Assembly (NCBI GenBank): GCA_964386785.1
Contig: CAYLUD010000025.1
Location: 1 to 23,816, forward strand
Direction of reading: 5' to 3'
Length of the DNA: 23,816 nt
From: SZAS-3 sp964386785
Lineage (GTDB): Bacteria; Chlamydiota; Chlamydiia; Chlamydiales; JAAKFR01
Positions 1 through 7,391 of the stretch are shown piece by piece. Positions within the stretch are counted from its first letter, which is position 1. Every line of letters begins with the position of its first letter. The notes under the pieces are model-generated. The model was not told the origin of the DNA. It made no database searches and saw nothing but the letters and a program-made list of their open reading frames with translations. The position numbers and the translations under genes were made by a program.

Positions 1-2
1 CG

Positions 3-98
3 TTACTGGAAAGGTTTTTTGATGTTGGGCTTAATAACTTTTTGGATAGACAAATGACTGGGAGGGGCTCGGAGATATGCGAATTTCTATGGAAATAA
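3..98 (+). CDS. possible 3' end of an upstream gene
   Basis: This frame is open from the left edge for 31 codons and stops with TAA at 96-98, shortly before the next gene. The tail is mixed hydrophobic and charged (it starts LLERFFDVGLNNF) and matches nothing I recognise. A 31-codon open stretch can arise by chance, so this is only a candidate for the C-terminus of a gene that begins outside the window. Confidence 0.3.
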   Translation, partial: LLERFFDVGLNNFLDRQMTGRGSEICEFLWK

Positions 99-141
99 TA
101 GATATATTAAATTTACAATGTCGAAAAAAAGGATCAAACTC

Positions 142-732
142 ATGACTTCTAAAGCAATAAATATGGATAATATTTTTTATAACATAAAAGCGGCGTTTTG
201 CTTGGGGAGTCTTTACTGGTTACAGGAAGGTATTCCTAATGAAAGGATCGCCCATCCTATATCCTACCAAGAAGCGAGTCTGTTGATACTAGTAGGGTTA
301 GGGACTGCTGTATTCAATCGCGTGATGAATAACAACATATCTATTGGCAATATTCCGACAGATTATCTTACTCAAATCGTGTCTTCCAACCCTACACTCC
401 ATCTATTGGGACGGGTACAGGTGGTGCACAATACTTGGAAACCTCTGATAGAGATTCTATGCTTTTATGGCATCTTGAATAAAGCAATTCAAGACCGAAC
501 CCTTGACCGACGCTGTGCAAGATCTTCCCTCGCCAGAATTGGCTTAGTAACCTCTGCCTTTGCATTGTATCATTACTCTCCATTCAATCCTAACGGTACA
601 ATGGAAGCGCTGAATCACCTTTCTCTTGGTGCAGGATTGGGAATAGTCAATGAATATTACGGATTGCGGGGGACTGTGCTTGCTCATATTCTATATACTA
701 TTTCCATAGCATCTATCAAAACTCCTTTATAA
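142..732 (+). CDS. small membrane protein resembling a degenerate CPBP intramembrane protease
   Basis: The frame opens with an ATG at 118, but the in-frame ATG at 142 has a purine-rich AAAGGAT about nine bases upstream and is preferred (196 aa). Several hydrophobic segments are visible. The C-terminal half follows the layout of CPBP (Abi/Rce1-type) glutamic intramembrane proteases. At residues 104-110 EILCFYG sits where the family has EExLFRG. A histidine follows in ALYHY (H144), and a last histidine in VLAHILYT (H182) after a glycine-rich segment. The second glutamate of motif 1 and its arginine are replaced (I105, Y109), so activity is doubtful. The family assignment is an inference from motif spacing; it could be an unrelated small membrane protein. 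It has no obvious operon partner: the gene downstream is on the opposite strand. Confidence 0.6.
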   Translation: MTSKAINMDNIFYNIKAAFCLGSLYWLQEGIPNERIAHPISYQEASLLILVGLGTAVFNRVMNNNISIGNIPTDYLTQIVSSNPTLHLLGRVQVVHNTWKPLIEILCFYGILNKAIQDRTLDRRCARSSLARIGLVTSAFALYHYSPFNPNGTMEALNHLSLGAGLGIVNEYYGLRGTVLAHILYTISIASIKTPL

Positions 733-1018
733 CACCGTATGGGAAGGGTATCCATGTTTTGATTTGCAATCTTCAAGCCGATGGGTCATGGAGCGAATCA
801 TAGAGGGTGAGCTGCGGCGGTGGCGTCTAATGAAGCTCATGTCCTATGGACAAAGGCCTGCTGCCGTCAGAGACAGTAGGTCATTCGTAGACTTTCCTCT
901 TGTAAGGAGGCTATTTCTCCGTTCTTTCCGAAGCAAGCTGACTGCATGCTTATTAAAAGAAATAATTCTTACATAAACTTGCAGATGCATTCCAGCTATA
1001 CTGTCATAAAGAGAGTCT
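733..1018. other. convergent intergenic region without a convincing gene
   Basis: This stretch lies between two converging genes. It is richer in G and C than its flanks around 800-900. It contains a 70-codon TTG-initiated ORF on the plus strand (764-976) with an arginine-rich product, and an overlapping open frame on the minus strand. Neither has a Shine-Dalgarno sequence or a recognisable domain. A short hairpin-capable segment (TGTCC-TAT-GGACA, about 840-852) is visible. It could be a decayed gene or an unannotated RNA. Confidence 0.4.
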
Positions 1019-2467
1019 CTAATCTTTTATCGATCCGGCTAAAGCTTTTGCCATTTTTTGAAAAATCACTACATGGAAAGGAATGAGAATATACCAATAT
1101 AGACGTCCTAAAATACCCTTAGGACGGAAAGTGGCAATTTGCACAAGAAACAGCTGCTGATCGTTTTGTTCAAAATGAAATTGCAGCCAGGCTTCTCCAG
1201 GAACTTTCATTCCAGCAAATAGAATAAGCCGGCCTTCCTGTTGATCTGCAAGAATTACTCTCCAAAAATCAATAGAATCCCCTGCTTGAATTTCAGAAGG
1301 ATGCCGTCTTCCCCGATTTAAACCGACTCCACCGATCATCTGATCGAACAAACCTCGTAGATGCCAAGCCCAATTCCATGCATAATAGCCTGTACTGCCA
1401 CCGATACGCCAAATCCGTCCAATAGCCGCTGCTTTTGAATCTCGAACCAGCACTCTTCTTGTATCTTGTAAACACCCCTCAGTAGGTACTTGGATATAAT
1501 GGTCCAGATTGGGGTCATCTCCAACTATTTCCCATGAATCCATCCAACTAGAGATCACTTCATTTTGCGAAATTTTTTGGAAGGTCAAGGTAAGAGCCTC
1601 TGTGTATGTCAAACCAATATGAGGAATAATGGTTTGGATGGAGTTGAGCTGAACAATTGTGTTTGTTTTCATGCTTTCTACTAGATAATAACATAATGAG
1701 TAACGAACGGATGAAATAAAAACTAACCAATAACTCGATAAACGAGGGGTAAAAAATGGGACGTTGATGATCCATCTTTTTAGGTTACGAAATCTTGCGT
1801 AATGGAGCATCAATTCTTTAAATGTAAAGACTTCTGGCCCTCCGATATCGAAAGTTTGATTCATACACTTCGGATTGAGAAGGACATTAGAAAGATAAAA
1901 AAGCACATCCCCAATCGCAATCGGTTGGCACTGTGAATCTACCCACTTAGGAGCGATCATCACAGGCAATTTTTCACATAAATCTCTGATAATCTCAAAA
2001 GATGCGCTGCCAGCTCCAATGATAATACTAGCACGCAACACAGTAACGGGAACGCCACTCCCCCTTAAAGCTTTTTCGACTAATACACGAGACTTCAGAT
2101 GGGGAGAAAGTTTGGTTTCATCATTAACAATACCTCCCAAATAGATGATCTGCTGAAGATTCACATCTTGTAGAGCTTTGAGAAACTGTGCAACGACTTC
2201 CATTTCAACATCTATTAAATTGCTCACAATTTCAGACATGGAATGGACCAGGTAATATGCTACTGCAATATCCTTGGGGAAATGGAGCAACGTCTCAGGA
2301 TTTCGTAAATCTCCCCAAATATAGTGAAGATGGGGCTGATCCTGAGAAAAAATTTTAGAACCTTTAATACGACATAAAGCATACACAGTATGCCCTTGAT
2401 TCAGGAGATGCAACACCAATCTTTTTCCTACAAACCCATTAGCTCCTGTAACTAAAATCTTCGTCAT
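1019..2467 (-). CDS. atypical SDR (NAD(P)-binding, YbjT-like) with C-terminal DUF2867-like region
   Basis: The 482-residue protein starts with a Rossmann nucleotide-binding motif, TGANGFVG at residues 7-14, followed by the NmrA/YbjT-type pattern ending in YYLVHSM. The stretch VTVLRASIIIGAGS is the strand-turn seen in atypical SDRs that bind NAD(P) but lack a clear YxxxK catalytic pair. From about residue 330 to the end the sequence fits the DUF2867 region often fused to such SDRs (GRIWRIGGSTGYYAWNWAWH and a C-terminal FRPKGILGRLYWY segment). The likely role is a cytosolic oxidoreductase or redox-sensing protein of unknown substrate. Its ATG overlaps the stop of a 39-codon ORF (ATGA), which suggests translational coupling. 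It is divergent from the photolyase gene; in other bacteria SDRs of this type are often found near FeS-BCP photolyases, which is family knowledge from memory. Confidence 0.85.
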   Translation of the reverse strand: MTKILVTGANGFVGKRLVLHLLNQGHTVYALCRIKGSKIFSQDQPHLHYIWGDLRNPETLLHFPKDIAVAYYLVHSMSEIVSNLIDVEMEVVAQFLKALQDVNLQQIIYLGGIVNDETKLSPHLKSRVLVEKALRGSGVPVTVLRASIIIGAGSASFEIIRDLCEKLPVMIAPKWVDSQCQPIAIGDVLFYLSNVLLNPKCMNQTFDIGGPEVFTFKELMLHYARFRNLKRWIINVPFFTPRLSSYWLVFISSVRYSLCYYLVESMKTNTIVQLNSIQTIIPHIGLTYTEALTLTFQKISQNEVISSWMDSWEIVGDDPNLDHYIQVPTEGCLQDTRRVLVRDSKAAAIGRIWRIGGSTGYYAWNWAWHLRGLFDQMIGGVGLNRGRRHPSEIQAGDSIDFWRVILADQQEGRLILFAGMKVPGEAWLQFHFEQNDQQLFLVQIATFRPKGILGRLYWYILIPFHVVIFQKMAKALAGSIKD

Positions 2468-2583
2468 AGGTTGCGTAAGACCTCTATTACTTCTTGGAAG
2501 CCAGACTGAGATAATCGAAGCAAAGCACCGTGTACGTCTTGGGCGTGAGAAGTAGAATCTTCCACTACTATTTTTATGTTCAT
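2464..2583 (-). CDS. 39-codon ORF coupled to the SDR gene
   Basis: The ORF has its own Shine-Dalgarno (AAGG, seven bases before the ATG at 2583), and its stop overlaps the SDR start as ATGA. The peptide starts MNIKIVVEDS and ends VIEVLRNL. The predicted pattern is a strand, a helix and a second strand. It loosely recalls the first half of the ferredoxin-like PurS fold (HGALLRL, then GFQEVIEV), but half a domain is not enough for an assignment. Longer upstream extension in the same frame is possible (to 2658), but that would run through the photolyase start region and has no ribosome binding site. It is either a small protein or a leader peptide. Confidence 0.45.
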   Translation of the reverse strand: MNIKIVVEDSTSHAQDVHGALLRLSQSGFQEVIEVLRNL

Positions 2584-2596
2584 GTTATACCTTGGA

Positions 2597-2625
2597 TTGA
2601 ACAGGGATATAGCAATTTGTATCCT
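2597..2625 (+). promoter_or_regulatory. candidate promoter of the photolyase gene
   Basis: TTGAAC (2597-2602) and TATCCT (2620-2625) are separated by 17 bases, a sigma70/sigma66-like arrangement. Transcription would start about 7 bases before the ATG at 2639, leaving GGAAG (2631-2635) as a close Shine-Dalgarno. The site lies just upstream of the minus-strand small ORF, so the divergent promoters must overlap or abut. Confidence 0.4.
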
Positions 2626-2638
2626 ATGATGGAAGCAC

Positions 2639-4123
2639 ATGAAAGATGTTACAATCATATTCCCCGATCAATTGTTCTTGAAGCACCCCGCTATCGCATG
2701 TGGACGTCCGATTTATCTTATTGAAGAATTTCTGTTTTATCATATCCAAGCCTTTCATAAACAAAGATTAGTACTTCTAAGAACTGCGATGCGGAAATAT
2801 GCCACCATGCTACGCAATCACCATCATGACGTAACGATTCTCTCTGCAAAAGATCTGACCTACCGAGGTAGTGCTTTCGAGGCACTGGGGAAGAAACGAA
2901 TCGAAACCATTCATGTTGCAGAATTTGCAGATGAATGGCTCGATCAAGATTTGCATCAAGCAGCAAAAAGATATGGATGGAATGTGATCATGCATCCTTC
3001 TCCTGGTTTTATGTGTTCCCATCAAGAACTGCAATCCTTTTTTTTTGAAAAAGAACACTACGCAATGGCACAGTTTTATGCCTATCAACGTAGGAGTCGC
3101 AACATCCTAATGGAAGGAGACAAGCCTATTGGGGGTAAATACAGCTTTGACACGGAAAATAGAAAAAAAATCCCCAAGAATCTTTCTATTCCTAGCTTCT
3201 GGGTTCCTCCTCGAAACCAAGAAGTAGAAGTGGTCATCGAGGAAATTGAGCATGAATTCCCCCATGCTATAGGGAAAGCATCCCCTTTTGTATATCCGAC
3301 CACTCATCAAGAAGCGCACCAAGCACTCTGTGTCTTTCTACAAGATAAAATTGCCTCCTTTGGCAACTATCAAGATGCCATGCGTAAGGAAGATTCTTTT
3401 CTTTTTCACAGTGTGTTATCGCCCATGCTAAATATAGGGCTTATAACCCCGAAAGAAGTGCTGGATGCTGCGCTTGCTTATGCGGAAAGACACGCTATCC
3501 CCATGAATTCATTAGAGGGGTTTGCACGTCAAATCCTAGGATGGCGAGAATTTGTACAAGCATCATATCTATTAAAGGGATCTTCTCAACGTTCTCGGAA
3601 TTTTTTTGACCATCACGATCCAATTCCTCAAAGGTTTTGGCAGGGTGCAGTAGGTATTGAGCCTATTGATACGACTGTGCAACGGGCCCTCCAAACGGGA
3701 TACTGTAACCATATTGAACGCCTGATGTTATTGGGGAATTTTTTATTACTTACCGAGACTTCCCCACACGAAATTTACACATGGTTTATGGGGCATTTTG
3801 TAGATGCCTATGACTGGGTCATGGTGCCAAACGTATATGGAATGAGCCAGTACGCAGATGGGGGAACCATTGTTACCAAGCCCTATATTTCATCCTCTAA
3901 TTACATTGTAAAAATGAGCAATTACCCTAAGGGCGATTGGACAGAAGTATGGGATGGTCTGTTTTGGCGTTTTTTAAACAAACATCATTCTTTATTCTCT
4001 TCAAATCATCGCACAGCTCAATTAATAAAATTTGCAGTCAAAAATAAAATTAAAATTGAAAATAAAATAAGAAAATCTGAATGCTGGCTAGCAGACTACA
4101 AGTCTGGCTATGCAAAAAAATGA
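2639..4123 (+). CDS. cryptochrome/photolyase family protein, bacterial (6-4) / FeS-BCP class, apparently lacking the Fe-S ligands
   Basis: The 494-residue protein begins with the DUF523-like photolyase-related N-domain (VTIIFPDQLF). It continues with the family's helical FAD domain: GFARQILGWREFV at 294-306, HIERLMLLGNF at 358-368, and GMSQYADGGTIVTKPYISS at 401-419. H358 corresponds to the histidine used by (6-4) photolyases. Expected role: FAD- and light-dependent repair of UV photoproducts in DNA. In PhrB-type relatives a 4Fe-4S cluster is held by one cysteine before the HxxRLM helix and three in a loop after the KPYxSS segment. Here the first position reads EPID (341-344), and the loop is shortened to MSNYPKGDWTEVW (426-438) with no cysteine. 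The C-terminus (about 460-494) is lysine-rich. The family call is firm; loss of the cluster is inferred by recalled alignment. Confidence 0.88.
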   Translation: MKDVTIIFPDQLFLKHPAIACGRPIYLIEEFLFYHIQAFHKQRLVLLRTAMRKYATMLRNHHHDVTILSAKDLTYRGSAFEALGKKRIETIHVAEFADEWLDQDLHQAAKRYGWNVIMHPSPGFMCSHQELQSFFFEKEHYAMAQFYAYQRRSRNILMEGDKPIGGKYSFDTENRKKIPKNLSIPSFWVPPRNQEVEVVIEEIEHEFPHAIGKASPFVYPTTHQEAHQALCVFLQDKIASFGNYQDAMRKEDSFLFHSVLSPMLNIGLITPKEVLDAALAYAERHAIPMNSLEGFARQILGWREFVQASYLLKGSSQRSRNFFDHHDPIPQRFWQGAVGIEPIDTTVQRALQTGYCNHIERLMLLGNFLLLTETSPHEIYTWFMGHFVDAYDWVMVPNVYGMSQYADGGTIVTKPYISSSNYIVKMSNYPKGDWTEVWDGLFWRFLNKHHSLFSSNHRTAQLIKFAVKNKIKIENKIRKSECWLADYKSGYAKK

Positions 4124-4133
4124 ACGGATATCT

Positions 4134-5294
4134 CTAGTTCTTATTGTTTGTGAGATTCCTGGCATAGTTTGCCGTCCATTTAAGAAACTTGGGGTGCTGA
4201 CGAATAGCATCCCATTCCGATCGAGCTAAAAAACGTAGTAGATCGATCCTACCCTCACGTAGCATCGCCTCCAACCACCCTAGAGCAGCATCCACTTGTT
4301 TCAAAGCTGCAGCAGATAAGGCGGCTCGCATGGCGATGATTCCTTGAGAATCATTCTCTGCACAACGAGACGAAAGAGATAAGACAAGAGCATACTCTTG
4401 ATGCTCAAATGCTAGCTGATGCAGCCATGCTCTTTCTTCTGGGTTTAGCTCCGATTCCATTTCTATTAGAATGGGATATGCTTTCTCCGAGCACCCCTCT
4501 TTTCTATAGAGAGTCAAAAGCAGGTGCGTGGCCTCAAATAAGAGAACCCCCTGACCTATTTCCCTCCTAAGTTGTTCTAATTGATCCATGACAGATGCAG
4601 AAGGACTACGTTGCACTTCCTTCCGAATCTTGACTAATTTTTCTTGTAGTTGCGTATCGTGATCGGAGGCGCGCAATCTGCGCACGATACGCCAACCTTG
4701 CACGTTTTCAAAAGACAAAAACACAAAGAGAGCTCCAGCAAATAGCCAGCCGATAAGAAAAAAGAATAGACTGAGAACGATACAACTCACACAACTGATG
4801 GTGACAGCATATAGAGTTCCTTTAGATCCTAATAGAGACTCCAATAGAAGACTCATCAAATGGCCTCCATCCAGAGGTAAAATGGGAAGAAGGTTCATGC
4901 AGGTCCAAAATACATTGATTACCCATATAAACCGTAATATAGGTACACCCCAGAACGAAATAGGTAATAGTTGCATGGCGAGATAGGCCCCACCTGCTAA
5001 CAAAAAACCTGCTAAAGGGCCTGCTATGACAACTAAAGCCTCTTGCCAACGGCGTAATGAAGGACCAGACCGATAGGTAAAACCACCAAAGGCCGCTACC
5101 TCAATTCTTACTTCTTGTTGCCAGCACCTGGCAATCAAGGCATGCCCCAATTCATGTACAAGAATGGAAATCAAAATGATCCCCATAGCTAGCAACGTGC
5201 CTACCAAGGTCTGAGTCCACATCCATCCCAACAGAGCTGCTACCAACCAAAAGAGAGGGCGCACCCTCAATGGAATCTTACCGAGCAATTGCAT
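4134..5294 (-). CDS. M50 (site-2 type) membrane metalloprotease with helical C-terminal domain
   Basis: The preferred start is the ATG at 5294, with AGGTG five bases upstream, giving 386 aa. A GTG seven codons earlier (5315) is possible. The first 220 residues are largely hydrophobic. The zinc motif HELGH is at 47-51, GPLAG at 92-96, and the third-ligand motif NLLPILPLDGG at 134-144, which together define a regulated intramembrane protease of the M50/SpoIVFB-like type. Residues about 225-386 are soluble and helix-rich, with alanine-leucine pairs suggestive of TPR-like repeats. Family members with a soluble partner domain cleave membrane-bound regulators; the substrate here is unknown. The start lies inside the end of sucD, so it is the last gene of the sucC-sucD operon. 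In C. trachomatis the gene after sucD is htrA, also a protease (from memory). Confidence 0.88.
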   Translation of the reverse strand: MQLLGKIPLRVRPLFWLVAALLGWMWTQTLVGTLLAMGIILISILVHELGHALIARCWQQEVRIEVAAFGGFTYRSGPSLRRWQEALVVIAGPLAGFLLAGGAYLAMQLLPISFWGVPILRFIWVINVFWTCMNLLPILPLDGGHLMSLLLESLLGSKGTLYAVTISCVSCIVLSLFFFLIGWLFAGALFVFLSFENVQGWRIVRRLRASDHDTQLQEKLVKIRKEVQRSPSASVMDQLEQLRREIGQGVLLFEATHLLLTLYRKEGCSEKAYPILIEMESELNPEERAWLHQLAFEHQEYALVLSLSSRCAENDSQGIIAMRAALSAAALKQVDAALGWLEAMLREGRIDLLRFLARSEWDAIRQHPKFLKWTANYARNLTNNKN

Positions 5295-6159
5295 GATACA
5301 CCTGTTGCACCTCACGTCCGATCACCTCTGGAGAAGAAATCACAGGAATCCCCACTCTTTGGAGAGCTTCAATTTTATTTTGAGCTCCTCCTTTTCCTCC
5401 TGTAATCAAAGCTCCCGCATGGCCCATGCGTCGTTCTGGAGGAGCGTGACGACCTGCAATATACGCAACAATCGGTTTTCCGTGATGACGCTCAAACCAC
5501 TGAGCCACACGCTCCTCTTCTTCCCCTCCTATTTCCCCAATGACGAGCATCATATGTGTTGCGGCATCTGCAGCAAACAAATCTAATACATCCGTAAAAT
5601 GAGTTCCTAAACAAGGGTCCCCACCAATACCGATACAGGTACTCTGTCCTAGTCCTAGACGAGTCAACTGCCATACAGCTTCATATGTCAGCGTCCCAGA
5701 ACGAGAAAGAACCCCAATAGGTCCAGGGATGTGAATACTACTGGGCATAATCCCCATCTTAGCGAGACCTGGTGAAATGATGCCAGGGCAATTTGGTCCT
5801 ATTAAACGGCTACGGCTCCCCCGAAGCGCGGCTTGCACCCTTCCCATATCTCGCAGCGGAATACCCTCTGTAATGCAGACAATCAGTTCTATTTCATGCT
5901 CAATTGCTTCTAATATTGCTTCGGCTGCTTGAGGAGCCGGTACCAAGACTAGCGAAGCAGTAGCTCCTGTTTCGCGTTGTGCACGCTGCATCGTATTAAA
6001 CAGAGGGATTCCATATACTTCTCCTCCTCCTTTACCAGGAGTTACTCCTGCAACAATCTGCGATCCATAGTTGAGACACGCTTCAGCATGAAGCCGTCCT
6101 GCTTTTCCTGATATCCCTTGAATTACTATCTTCGTTTGATGGTCAATCAAGATTGGCAC
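5278..6159 (-). CDS. sucD: succinyl-CoA synthetase (ADP/GDP-forming) alpha subunit
   Basis: The 293-residue protein matches the alpha subunit, which forms succinyl-CoA/succinate with substrate-level phosphorylation in the TCA cycle. The N-terminal CoA-binding Rossmann domain starts VIQGISGKAGRLH. GPNCPGIISPG lies at 121-131. The phospho-histidine loop reads RRMGHAGALITGGKGG with H247 as the active residue. Length is normal for the family. The start is a GTG at 6159 that overlaps the end of sucC by 13 bases, so the pair is translationally coupled. The 3' end overlaps the start of the M50 protease gene. Confidence 0.97.
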   Translation of the reverse strand: MPILIDHQTKIVIQGISGKAGRLHAEACLNYGSQIVAGVTPGKGGGEVYGIPLFNTMQRAQRETGATASLVLVPAPQAAEAILEAIEHEIELIVCITEGIPLRDMGRVQAALRGSRSRLIGPNCPGIISPGLAKMGIMPSSIHIPGPIGVLSRSGTLTYEAVWQLTRLGLGQSTCIGIGGDPCLGTHFTDVLDLFAADAATHMMLVIGEIGGEEEERVAQWFERHHGKPIVAYIAGRHAPPERRMGHAGALITGGKGGAQNKIEALQRVGIPVISSPEVIGREVQQVYHAIAR

Positions 6160-7295
6160 GCTAGAGCTCCCTCCTCTAACGTGTCTACAAAGCGTATAGA
6201 AGAACCCAATTGAGTTAACATAGCCCTTGCCTCTGCTTCCTCAGCACCCAAAAGGCGGACAACCAAAGGTACCTGTCTGTGGGCAGAACGCCATGCTTGT
6301 ATAATTCCTTCCGCCACCGTAGTACAACGTACAATTCCTCCAAAAAGATTCACAAATATGGATTGGACTCGTCGGTCGTCCAACAAAATTTTGAGCGCAA
6401 TTTCTATACTTTCTTTTGTTACCCGTCCCCCTACATCAAGAAAATTAGTAGGTCGTATTCCATGTTCCATCAAAAAATCTAGAGTGGCCAAGGCTAATCC
6501 TGCTCCATTGACGAGACAGCCCACTTCTCCCCCTAGATCGACATACGATAAACCTGCTGTGTGAGCAAGCTGCTCTTCTTTTGTATCCTGGCTCGAATCT
6601 TCCCAAGCAGCAAAAAAAGGACAACGAAATCTTGCCTGCTCATCGACCTGCATTTTGGCATCCAACGCCCACCATTTTCCTTGCTCATCTTGTACCCATG
6701 GATTCACCTCTAACAAGGTAGCCTCTGCATCCGTAAAGGCTTGAGCTAGGGCCTTGAGAAGAGGAATGAGCTCTTTGAAATGGATCTCCGGTTCACCTAT
6801 CCAATCCACCCACTCTCGCAGGTGATACGCATAGAGAGTGCCATTTGATTGGATAGGACACCGATAGACCGAGTCCTTTCCTGATGAGGCTTCCACCTCA
6901 CTTCCTCCTTCTTTAGAAAACACTAGAAAACCACGGCCTAGCTGGGGATCCATCCATGCAGCAACGTAGAGGGCTCTTCTATATTCTATACGGTGAGTGA
7001 GTAATACCTGGTTACAGATGCGCCCTTGTGGTCCTGTTTGGGGTGTGACCATTTTTTTTCCTAGCATCGACAAGGCTTGATCTTCCCACTCTTGAGAGGA
7101 AGAGGCAAATAGAACAGCCCCTCCCTTACCTCTGCCTCCTGCATGGATTTGCGCTTTTGAAACCCCACCACCTTGCCATCCCAATCGGACTATGGATTGA
7201 CGGACCGATAGGGGGTCATGAGCCACTTCAAACAGAGGCACAGGGATCCCATACTTCTGTAACCAGAATTTCGTTTGATACTCGTGCAGTTTCAA
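6147..7295 (-). CDS. sucC: succinyl-CoA synthetase beta subunit
   Basis: The 382-residue protein has the ATP-grasp fold of the beta subunit. The N-terminus MKLHEYQ is the family signature, followed by AQIHAGGRGKGG near 48-59, EVNPWVQ, and a C-terminal ligase domain with NGAGLALATLDF, GGRVTKESI and NLFGGIVRC. The start is a TTG at 7295: the frame is closed by a TAA eight codons upstream and contains no other start, and the family N-terminus fixes it. GAAGAAGG just upstream can serve as ribosome binding site. It heads a minus-strand operon (sucC-sucD-M50) that diverges from ftsY across 96 bases. The rare TTG start may limit translation. Confidence 0.97.
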   Translation of the reverse strand: MKLHEYQTKFWLQKYGIPVPLFEVAHDPLSVRQSIVRLGWQGGGVSKAQIHAGGRGKGGAVLFASSSQEWEDQALSMLGKKMVTPQTGPQGRICNQVLLTHRIEYRRALYVAAWMDPQLGRGFLVFSKEGGSEVEASSGKDSVYRCPIQSNGTLYAYHLREWVDWIGEPEIHFKELIPLLKALAQAFTDAEATLLEVNPWVQDEQGKWWALDAKMQVDEQARFRCPFFAAWEDSSQDTKEEQLAHTAGLSYVDLGGEVGCLVNGAGLALATLDFLMEHGIRPTNFLDVGGRVTKESIEIALKILLDDRRVQSIFVNLFGGIVRCTTVAEGIIQAWRSAHRQVPLVVRLLGAEEAEARAMLTQLGSSIRFVDTLEEGALACQS

Positions 7296-7377
7296 GCCTT
7301 CTTCGTAGCTGAATCGTTATTTTCTTTCACCATCGAATCCACATTGTCTTCTCCTTCTCTCGTAATCCATGATTTGC

Positions 7378-7383
7378 TATAGT
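7378..7383 (+). promoter_or_regulatory. candidate -10 element of ftsY
   Basis: TATAGT ends eight bases before the ftsY ATG, so transcription would start at or within two bases of the start codon. The -35 region at the usual 17-base spacing is poor (TTCTCT, 7355-7360). No Shine-Dalgarno sequence is visible, which fits a leaderless mRNA. Confidence 0.35.
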
Positions 7384-7391
7384 CCCTATCC

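Noticed and set aside
820..960. Possible RNase P RNA on the minus strand
   Set aside because: Only GAGGAAAGTC agrees with conserved region I; the following bases, the other conserved regions and the length needed are missing.
764..976. 70-codon plus-strand ORF in the orphan region
   Set aside because: It has a TTG start, no Shine-Dalgarno sequence, an arginine-rich composition and no recognisable domain; the opposite strand is equally open.
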